In this document: positions 1 through 7,134 of the stretch, one piece after another | Numbering within the stretch: position 1 is the first letter of the stretch | Layout: each line of letters opens with the position of its first letter | Source of the DNA: Corynebacterium epidermidicanis | Lineage (GTDB): Bacteria > Actinomycetota > Actinomycetes > Mycobacteriales > Mycobacteriaceae | Length of the DNA stretch: 64,000 nucleotides | NCBI RefSeq assembly: GCF_001021025.1 | Contig: NZ_CP011541.1 | Span: 2,294,001 to 2,358,000, forward strand | Reading direction: 5' to 3' | The notes under the pieces: generated by a model | What the model was told of the DNA's origin: nothing | What the model saw: only the letters and a program-made list of their open reading frames with translations | Databases searched by the model: none | Position numbers and translations under genes: made by a program

Positions 1-573
1 CAGCTTGGTCAAGGAAATTCCAGAACCCATGATCATGTTTTCCAGCATTGGAACCTCGCGCAAGAACTCCGCGTGCTGAGACTCTGTACAAAAACCCATG
101 ACGCGTTCTACGCCCGAACGGTTGTACCAAGAGCGGTCAAAGAAGACGATTTCTCCCGCACATGGGAAGTGCTGAATATAACGCTGGAAATACCACGAAG
201 TAGATTCACGTGGCGAAGGCTTCTCCAGAGCGACAGTGCGCGCTCCACGTGGGTTAAGGTGCTCATTGAAGCGCTTGATCGTGCCACCCTTGCCTGCGGC
301 ATCTCGACCTTCAAAGATGATGATGTGCTTTTGACCGGTTTCCTTGGTCCAGTTCTGCCATTTCAGCAGCTCAATTTGAAGACCACGCTTGAGGTGTTCA
401 TATTCCACGCGGGAAATACGCTCCTCGTAGGGGTAATTCTCCCGCCAAGTATCGATTGGCTCACCTTCAGGGGTGAGAAGTACCGGATCATCTTCGTCGG
501 AATCATCGACAACATAACCTTCAGTCGCAGCCAAGTCGACGATGTGGAATTCCTGCTCTTTGGATTCAGCCAT
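1..573 (-). CDS. ppk2: Polyphosphate kinase 2 family protein (5' part)
   Basis: Polyphosphate:nucleotide phosphotransferase of the PPK2 family, which moves phosphate between polyphosphate and nucleoside di/triphosphates. The first 191 residues are in the window and the C-terminus runs off the left edge. A Walker A loop of the PPK2 type (EGRDAAGKGG) follows a hydrophobic strand, and the Walker B/lid region FFDRSWYNRSGVER is present. The ATG at 573 follows a TAAGAT -10 box (581-586) by 7 nt with no Shine-Dalgarno sequence, so the transcript is probably leaderless. In C. glutamicum a ppk2 gene also lies beside porA/porH. Whether it favours GDP or ADP cannot be told from this part. Confidence 0.93.
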   Translation of the reverse strand, partial: MAESKEQEFHIVDLAATEGYVVDDSDEDDPVLLTPEGEPIDTWRENYPYEERISRVEYEHLKRGLQIELLKWQNWTKETGQKHIIIFEGRDAAGKGGTIKRFNEHLNPRGARTVALEKPSPRESTSWYFQRYIQHFPCAGEIVFFDRSWYNRSGVERVMGFCTESQHAEFLREVPMLENMIMGSGISLTKL

Positions 574-580
574 GTCTAGT

Positions 581-586
581 ATCTTA
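581..586 (-). promoter_or_regulatory. -10 box of ppk2 (leaderless)
   Basis: TAAGAT read on the minus strand, 7 nt upstream of the ppk2 ATG. It matches the corynebacterial TANNNT consensus; the spacing puts the transcription start at or next to the start codon. Confidence 0.5.
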
Positions 587-649
587 CCGCGTCTAGTCGG
601 GTTCTATTGGGTGAAGCATTGCTACGGTTTTTAGATTGCAAAAAAAAGA

Positions 650-672
650 AAACCCGGCTGAAAGCCGGGTTT
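650..672 (-). terminator. Rho-independent terminator of the porin cluster
   Basis: Perfect 10-bp stem AAACCCGGCT/AGCCGGGTTT with a 3-nt loop, followed on the minus strand by a T-rich run (TTTTCTTTTTTT). It sits 12 nt behind the second PorA-like gene and closes the porH-porA transcript. Confidence 0.85.
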
Positions 673-683
673 AATAGCCTGAA

Positions 684-818
684 CTAGGCAACAAGACCAA
701 TCAGCTCGGAAGTCGCATCAGCGACATCGGCAAATGGCTGAAGCCAGCGCAGGATCGAAACCAATGGATGAACGATCGTCAGGCTATCGACGGAAAGTGC
801 AGTAAAGAATTCGGCCAT
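684..818 (-). CDS. PorA-like mini-porin peptide, distal copy (44 aa)
   Basis: 44-residue, helix-forming acidic peptide without signal sequence. It begins MAEFFTALSVDSL and ends ELIGLVA. It is a clear paralogue of the neighbouring 45-residue peptide (MA[D/E]FFTALS[L/V]D[T/S]L start, HP[I/V]V centre, LIGL end). Size, position next to porH and the LIGL tail match the PorA family of corynebacterial outer-membrane (mycomembrane) channels, which work as PorA/PorH hetero-oligomers and are mycoloylated in C. glutamicum. The start is fixed by AAGGAGG 5 nt upstream. It lies behind a terminator that separates it from the first copy, so its expression probably depends on read-through or its own promoter. 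The PorA assignment is from size, context and tail, not strong identity. Confidence 0.75.
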   Translation of the reverse strand: MAEFFTALSVDSLTIVHPLVSILRWLQPFADVADATSELIGLVA

Positions 819-880
819 ATGAGCCTCCTTGGATTTGGAAGTGAGTAAGCTGATGCTAGCAGATAAGCTGCATACAAAAA

Positions 881-903
881 ATCCCCCAGCATAGCTGGGG
901 GAT
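881..903 (-). terminator. Terminator between the two PorA-like genes
   Basis: Perfect 10-bp stem ATCCCCCAGC/GCTGGGGGAT with a 3-nt loop, followed by TTTTTT on the minus strand. It would end most transcripts after the first PorA-like gene and leave a minor read-through product with the second. Confidence 0.85.
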
Positions 904-922
904 TTCACTCAAGCGCTAAGGC

Positions 923-1060
923 TTATTTTGGCATGAGGCCGATCAGCTTGGAAGCAGCAGCGGCAGCCTTGCCGAATGGCTCGAGGAATTCGAGGATAGC
1001 TACGATTGGGTGGAAGAAAACGAGGGTGTCAAGAGACAGCGCGGTGAAAAAATCAGCCAT
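923..1060 (-). CDS. porA: PorA-like mini-porin peptide, proximal copy (45 aa)
   Basis: 45-residue peptide, MADFFTALSLDTLVFF start and SKLIGLMPK end, without signal peptide or long hydrophobic core. It has the same length as C. glutamicum PorA (45 residues), lies directly behind porH, and shares the LIGL tail pattern. It should act in the mycomembrane as a cation-selective channel partner of PorH. The gene starts 39 bp behind porH and is probably cotranscribed with it; a strong terminator follows. The run of five alanines (residues 32-36) and several Ser/Thr residues could serve as helix face and O-mycoloylation sites; this last point is inference. Confidence 0.8.
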   Translation of the reverse strand: MADFFTALSLDTLVFFHPIVAILEFLEPFGKAAAAASKLIGLMPK

Positions 1061-1099
1061 TTTATTACTCCAGATTCTTGGTGAGGTTTTGAAGTTAAA

Positions 1100-1342
1100 T
1101 TACTTCTTGTTTACGACGGAAGAGGTGAAGCCACCATCCTTGTCGAAGAGGCCGTCGTAGCCAGCCTTGGTGGTGTCTGCGTCAACCAGGTCAGACCAAC
1201 CAGCCTTGGTGGACAGAGAGATGAAGTCCCAAACAGCGCCTTCGCCTTCCTTGATGCCGAAGAGTGCGTTGACCAGCTTGAGGGAGTTCTCAACAAAGGT
1301 GCCGAAGTCAGCGAGCTGAGTCTTGATGAGGGAAAGATCCAT
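1100..1342 (-). CDS. porH: PorH-like mycomembrane porin subunit (80 aa)
   Basis: 80-residue protein starting MDLSLIKTQLADFGTF, very close to the N-terminus of C. glutamicum PorH (MDLSLLKETL...), so this start is preferred over an in-frame codon 24 nt upstream; AAGGAG lies 9 nt before it. The first 40 residues form a predicted amphipathic helix and the C-terminal half is longer than in the 57-residue C. glutamicum protein. PorH is exported without a classical signal peptide, is mycoloylated and forms channels with PorA. First gene of the porin transcript. Confidence 0.85.
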   Translation of the reverse strand: MDLSLIKTQLADFGTFVENSLKLVNALFGIKEGEGAVWDFISLSTKAGWSDLVDADTTKAGYDGLFDKDGGFTSSVVNKK

Positions 1343-1427
1343 GAGAAGTATCTCCTTGAGAGGCACCAGCTTCAGTGAAGCCGGTGAACAGTTTCCAGTT
1401 GCTGACGCCCCTCAGGACGTCATGAGT

Positions 1428-1457
1428 AAATTAAAGCACATTTAGAATCACGGTCAA
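1428..1457 (-). promoter_or_regulatory. Probable promoter of the porH-porA cluster
   Basis: On the minus strand TTGACC (1457-1452) is followed after 16-18 bp by overlapping -10 candidates TTTAAT (1435-1430) and TAATTT (1433-1428). This leaves an 80-nt untranslated leader before porH, fitting a highly expressed porin gene. Confidence 0.5.
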
Positions 1458-2121
1458 CTCAAAAACCGCAATTTTCTGCCGGCAGAGAAATATTCAGTCC
1501 CAAACCGAAGAGTCCGGCACCAGATTCACAATATCTGCAATGACCTGCGCTTTTTCGCCACTACGGGCGGAATATCACCCGAGCCAACGAAGAAATATGT
1601 GAATTTTTTCAAAACGTGTCGCTCTACCGGTAACACTATTACTAAACGTGTCGATACTTCCGCAATCTCGAAAGTCGCAGAAACATTTTTAATCGACACA
1701 CCCCCAAATGAGGGGGAAAGTACACCCTGGGAAACGCTCCGATAACCTCCAATTCATATTCTGTTTACCGGATTTTTGGAGGCAAACAACCGCGTACGCT
1801 CGGTGCCGGCCTAATTAGTTGGCACAACTTGGGACTGATTTTGACACTTTCAGGCCTCAGAATTGACGGAATTCCAACTGATCCTTACGCGGTTTTAGTC
1901 GAATTTGGTCGAACCGTAGCGGTAGAACCGGACCATCCCAATAACCCAGTTGGGCGAATGTGAGTGCTTGGCTCCGCGCTTTCCCACCGAGGGGTCGTGA
2001 GCGCGGTGTCATGACCAAGCTCGAGACGGGGATACTCCGATCGCCTCGGAAGTTGCCGAAAGCTGCCGAGAATGAGCCCGCTCAAAGGCGTCGACCCCTT
2101 GTATCCCCTGAAACAAGAAAT
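1458..2121. other. Long intergenic region between groEL and porH
   Basis: No convincing gene on either strand; short frames here lack ribosome-binding sites and coding character. Visible elements are two direct copies of AAACGTGTCG (1612-1621 and 1644-1653), an inverted TCGACAC (1693-1699) and a small CCCCC/GGGGG hairpin near 1700-1715. The first two suggest regulatory sites upstream of the porin genes. Confidence 0.5.
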
Positions 2122-2155
2122 GGCCCGCCCTCCCCAGTTAAGGGAAGGACGGGCC
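2122..2155 (-). terminator. Terminator of groEL
   Basis: A 14-bp stem (GGCCCGCCCTCCCC with its partner at 2142-2155, two G-U pairs on the minus strand) around a 6-nt loop, followed on the minus strand by ATTTCTTGTTT. It lies about 35 nt behind the groEL stop codon. Confidence 0.75.
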
Positions 2156-2189
2156 CAAATGCAGGCGCTAACGACGCCAGAACGACATA

Positions 2190-3935
<1,746 letters not shown>

Positions 3936-3952
3936 CTAAGATTTGTCATTTC

Positions 3953-3979
3953 CTGGCACTCTGACAATTCAAGTGCTAA
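3953..3979. promoter_or_regulatory. CIRCE-like operator of groEL (HrcA site)
   Basis: CTGGCACTC-N9-AAGTGCTAA; 15 of 18 arm positions match the CIRCE consensus TTAGCACTC-N9-GAGTGCTAA with the exact 9-nt spacer. It lies 117 bp upstream of the groEL start. Known role of CIRCE: binding site of the heat-shock repressor HrcA. Confidence 0.85.
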
Positions 3980-4006
3980 TACTCGTTTTTAGCAGTCCCA
4001 CCCTGA

Positions 4007-4028
4007 GAGTGCAAGACTGTTTGCACTC
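4007..4028. promoter_or_regulatory. Second inverted repeat upstream of groEL
   Basis: Perfect inverted repeat GAGTGCAA-N6-TTGCACTC, 28 bp from the CIRCE element. Its arms carry the GAGTGC half-site of CIRCE in the opposite order. It may be an auxiliary operator or a terminator for the gene at 4078-4602. Confidence 0.4.
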
Positions 4029-4077
4029 AGCGAACACCTCCCATGACGACGACACGGCCTTAATGCTCCCCCGACCA

Positions 4078-4602
4078 CTAACGAGCCATCAAGAATACGG
4101 TGGCATTATCGCCACCTGTGCAGGTAAACTCTCCCGACCTCCCGGGCGCGCACCTCATTTGATAAGTCTTAGCCGTAGCATCGCTTTTTACTGCAACGGT
4201 GACCGGTCGCTTCGCTCCGGCATGTGCGTCCATAACTTTCGCAGTGTTGTTAACGAAGCCACAGCTGGTCACCTTGTTCACCGCATAGCCCTGGAAGTTT
4301 TGCGAGTTGCCACATAGCTGCGCGCCCCTTGGGGGCTGCGCCTTCGGGGTCGGAGTTGTCGAAGCAGTAGGTTTTGGAGTTGGCTTCGAAGTAGGTGTTG
4401 CCGAAGTCGTCGTCAGCCGCGCAACCGTGGAAGATCTAGTCGGGGTCGGAGTGCTTGATGATGACGTAGGGGTGGGAGAAGGCGTCGCTAAGGCAGGCTG
4501 CGCTGTGGGACGGACCGTGGCATTGAGCGCCCAAAAGCAGCCCAGGGCGAAAACGACCAACATCCCGAGGGCAACTAACGCGACTTTCGATGAGCGACTC
4601 AT
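4078..4602 (-). CDS. Membrane-anchored protein with Thr/Pro/Ser linker
   Basis: 174 residues. A short basic start (MSRSSK) precedes one hydrophobic segment (about residues 7-27), then a low-complexity Thr/Pro/Ser linker (about 32-95) and a compact C-terminal domain with four cysteines (LCGNSQNF, TSCGF, QMRCAPG, FTCTGG). The topology is an uncleaved signal anchor or signal peptide with an external domain held away from the membrane by the linker, possibly disulfide-bonded. The pattern of an M-x-C followed by TCTGG with N-A-x-V-F resembles small secreted corynebacterial proteins of unknown function. It is divergent from the dipeptidase gene (62 bp apart). No function is claimed. Confidence 0.75.
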   Translation of the reverse strand: MSRSSKVALVALGMLVVFALGCFWALNATVRPTAQPALATPSPTPTSSSSTPTPTRSSTVARLTTTSATPTSKPTPKPTASTTPTPKAQPPRGAQLCGNSQNFQGYAVNKVTSCGFVNNTAKVMDAHAGAKRPVTVAVKSDATAKTYQMRCAPGRSGEFTCTGGDNATVFLMAR

Positions 4603-4651
4603 GTAATAGAAGCGTAACGAACCCCGCGGTCAGTTTTCATCGCACCGCACC

Positions 4652-4657
4652 TACAAT
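4652..4657 (+). promoter_or_regulatory. -10 box of the dipeptidase gene (leaderless)
   Basis: TACAAT 7 nt before the ATG at 4665, no Shine-Dalgarno sequence between them; consistent with a leaderless transcript. Confidence 0.5.
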
Positions 4658-4664
4658 GGGGTTC

Positions 4665-6026
4665 ATGACACAAATTCCCAACATCGACGACATCCGCGCC
4701 CACCTCACTGAACAGCGCGCGCAAATCTTTAAGGACCTGAGCGAGATCACCGCCTTCAACTCGGTCCACTCCACCCCCGAACTCAAGGACCAACTCGACG
4801 GCGCCGCAGCCTGGGTGGAAGCCAAGCTTAACGACGCCCACCTCGACGTCACTCATCACGACGGGGTAGATGGCGCCCGCATTTTCATCGCCACCAAGGA
4901 CCCAGAACCAGGCCAGCCAACGATCCTGCTTTACTCGCACTACGATGTCGTTCCCGCCGGCGACCCGGCCAAATGGACGTCGGATCCATTCACCCTCACC
5001 GAGCGCGATGGACGCTGGTACGCACGAGGCGCTGCCGACTGCAAGGGCAACCTGGTTATGCACCTGGCCGCACTTCGCGCCGTCGAGCAGCTCGGCGGAA
5101 CGCCACTGGGCCTACGCGTTGTCATTGAAGGCTCTGAAGAAATGGGTGGCGAAGGACTCGACGACCTCATTGACCGTCACCCTGAGCTTTTCCAAGCAGA
5201 CGTTATTTTCATCGCCGATTCCGGAAACGTTGCCGTTGGGACTCCCACGCTGACCACCACGTTGCGCGGTGGCGCACAGCTGGAAGTCACCATCGATACG
5301 CTCAAAGCGCCAGTTCACTCCGGTTCCTTCGGTGGGGCTGCACCAGACGCGGTCGCTGCGATGGTTCGCCTCCTCGACACCCTGCGGGACGAAGATGGCC
5401 TCACGGTTATCGACGGTGTCGATACGTCAATGACCTGGGACGGGCTGGCCTACTCCGAAGATGAATTCCGTAAGGACGCCGGAATTCTCGATGGCGTAGC
5501 AATCATGGGCAACGGGAAGGCAGCAGTTGCGGACCAAGTATGGGCGCGCCCAGCAATCTCCATCACCGGGTTCACCTCAACTCCGGTGGCCGAAGCCGTC
5601 AACGCGGTTCCTGCTACTGCCGCAGCTCACCTCAATCTTCGAGTTCCCCCGGGCCTGAAGGCAGCTGAGGTTGCCGAGGCATTGAAGCAACACCTCATCA
5701 ACCGCGCACCTTGGGGCGTAAAAGTTAATGTCACGGTGTCCTCGATTAATGACCCCTTCGCCACCGATATTACCGGCGCCGCGGTCCAAACTCTTTCTGG
5801 GGCGCTGGCTGCCGCATACGGCAAGGAAACCGTGACGATGGGCGGTGGCGGATCGATCCCACTGTGCGTCAAGCTGCAGGAAATCATGCCCGCCGCCGAG
5901 ATTGCGCTCTTCGGCGTTGAGGAGCCACAATGCGTGATCCACTCCCCTGACGAATCCGTTGATCCCGCCGAAATTCTTGACATCGCAATCGCCGAAGCTG
6001 CATTCCTACTGAACTTTAGTAAGTAG
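4665..6026 (+). CDS. M20 family dipeptidase
   Basis: 453-residue zinc metallopeptidase of the M20/ArgE/DapE/CPG2 family, probably a cytoplasmic dipeptidase (no signal peptide). Motifs in order: YSHYDVVP with the first metal-binding His, GAADCKGN with the bridging Asp, EGSEEMGGEG with the catalytic and metal-binding Glu pair, then the lid domain around VHSGSFGG, and a C-terminal IHSPDES with the last metal-binding His. The start at 4665 is chosen because a -10 box lies 7 nt upstream and the family N-terminus fits. The gene is monocistronic: a perfect terminator follows. Confidence 0.93.
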   Translation: MTQIPNIDDIRAHLTEQRAQIFKDLSEITAFNSVHSTPELKDQLDGAAAWVEAKLNDAHLDVTHHDGVDGARIFIATKDPEPGQPTILLYSHYDVVPAGDPAKWTSDPFTLTERDGRWYARGAADCKGNLVMHLAALRAVEQLGGTPLGLRVVIEGSEEMGGEGLDDLIDRHPELFQADVIFIADSGNVAVGTPTLTTTLRGGAQLEVTIDTLKAPVHSGSFGGAAPDAVAAMVRLLDTLRDEDGLTVIDGVDTSMTWDGLAYSEDEFRKDAGILDGVAIMGNGKAAVADQVWARPAISITGFTSTPVAEAVNAVPATAAAHLNLRVPPGLKAAEVAEALKQHLINRAPWGVKVNVTVSSINDPFATDITGAAVQTLSGALAAAYGKETVTMGGGGSIPLCVKLQEIMPAAEIALFGVEEPQCVIHSPDESVDPAEILDIAIAEAAFLLNFSK

Positions 6027-6043
6027 GAACTAGCTATTGGCTT

Positions 6044-6074
6044 AGGAGGGTCGGTTTTGCCGACCCTCCTTTTC
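6044..6074 (+). terminator. Terminator of the dipeptidase gene
   Basis: Perfect 11-bp stem AGGAGGGTCGG/CCGACCCTCCT with a 5-nt loop, directly followed by TTTT. Confidence 0.9.
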
Positions 6075-6233
6075 GCGCCCGCACCTTCCACTTTCGTGTC
6101 TTGGTCACGGAACTAGGGGCACTGAGCCCGAAACACCGACCACTGAGCTTAGATCCTCTTATCGGCAAATTCTGCGCCCAAAAACACCACCACACCGCCC
6201 AGCAAGATAAGAAGCACTAAAGCCACACAAGAA

Positions 6234-6503
6234 TTACTTATCCCCCACCCCAAAGTCAATCACCTGCACAAACGCCGAGAAACTTCCCCCATTACCGAGC
6301 TCACCCTTGCCAGCAACTGTGATGCAGGTTACGGTTGTTGGCATGCAGAAGTCCATTTCTCTCCGAGTGCTTGTCGCAAAGCTTGCGGCCAAGCAGCTCG
6401 TAGCCGTGCCTGCCACGCTCGTAGCGCGAGTGGCCAAGGCTACGTACCCCACCGGAGGATATGGACTGACCCCTCCGCATGGGGAGTAGTCGTTAGGCAA
6501 CAT
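6234..6503 (-). CDS. Small Cys-containing protein, uncertain
   Basis: Possible 89-residue protein, unrecognised. It carries spaced cysteines (PCGG, TSCLAAS, DFCMP, VTCITV), and the order TSC...x-M-x-x-C...TC... vaguely resembles the C-terminal domain of the protein at 4078-4602, so it may be a degenerate relative. No clear ribosome-binding site precedes the ATG at 6503, no signal peptide is present, and the frame stays open further upstream into the opposing gene, so the start is uncertain. It could be a gene remnant. Confidence 0.3.
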   Translation of the reverse strand: MLPNDYSPCGGVSPYPPVGYVALATRATSVAGTATSCLAASFATSTRREMDFCMPTTVTCITVAGKGELGNGGSFSAFVQVIDFGVGDK

Positions 6504-6554
6504 CAGCACACCCGGTCGGTCCCCACCACAGCCCCAAGACGATAGGAGACCACC

Positions 6555-7040
6555 GTGTTTGCAGCCCAAACAACACACACCACCCCAACCCTGACTGGCG
6601 ATCCTTTTGAGGCTCGCTTCGGCCACCGACTTCCTCGCGGTTTACGCGCCCAAGCTTTCGGTTTACAGTGGCGCACTTTCATGGAAACCTTCGCTCCGGG
6701 TGGCGACCTACGCCTTTCAAACATTCATGAGGAAAAGGGAGAAGGTGGGAAGCGTCGATACTTTGCCCAGCTCACCGATACCCGCGGGGGCCGACGCATC
6801 ATCAGTGGACGCGAACAGAGCGCCTTCGGGCCTGCGCGCGCCTGTACCGAAATGCTGTGGGAGCTAGGTCGGCCGGTAGAGATCATCAGCTTCCACCAGT
6901 GTGAGATCTTCGAAGCTACCGTCACCTTCATCTATGCCGGACACCTAGGCAAGGAAGTCTGGGCAGTCGGGTTCGGACCAGACAATAACAATTCTGTTGC
7001 AGCAGCCTTGAGCAATGCTGCCCACCGACTGCACGGATGA
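6555..7040 (+). CDS. Stand-alone LeuA-type regulatory domain protein
   Basis: 161 residues. The C-terminal 95 residues resemble the allosteric (leucine-binding, dimerisation) domain of 2-isopropylmalate synthase: a strand after RRIISG, the helix GPARACTEMLWELG, strand VEIISFHQCEI, strand ATVTFIYAG, then EVWAVGFGPDNNNSVAAALSNAAHRL, matching the LeuA signature WGVGxDxNxxxASxxAxxSAxNR. The catalytic TIM barrel is absent. It may sense a small metabolite or partner with a LeuA-like enzyme; this is inference. GTG start with AGGAGA 6 nt upstream. It lies 95 bp upstream of mrpA, with no obvious terminator between. Confidence 0.75.
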   Translation: MFAAQTTHTTPTLTGDPFEARFGHRLPRGLRAQAFGLQWRTFMETFAPGGDLRLSNIHEEKGEGGKRRYFAQLTDTRGGRRIISGREQSAFGPARACTEMLWELGRPVEIISFHQCEIFEATVTFIYAGHLGKEVWAVGFGPDNNNSVAAALSNAAHRLHG

Positions 7041-7134
7041 CAAATCATCGGGTGCGCCGCCGGGCATATGCCAGGTATTCTGGAAAACTGATAAGTTTCC
7101 GCTGCATCCAGCCTAAGGAGTTGCCAAAAAGCGC

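Noticed and set aside
1885..2085. 66-codon frame in the groEL-porH spacer
   Set aside because: No start signals, no hydrophobic or motif content, unlike neighbouring genes in codon use.
6149..6226. 25-codon minus-strand frame coding a hydrophobic segment (VALVLLILLGGVVVFLG)
   Set aside because: No ribosome-binding site of quality; the frame stays open upstream into other sequence; too little to call a gene.
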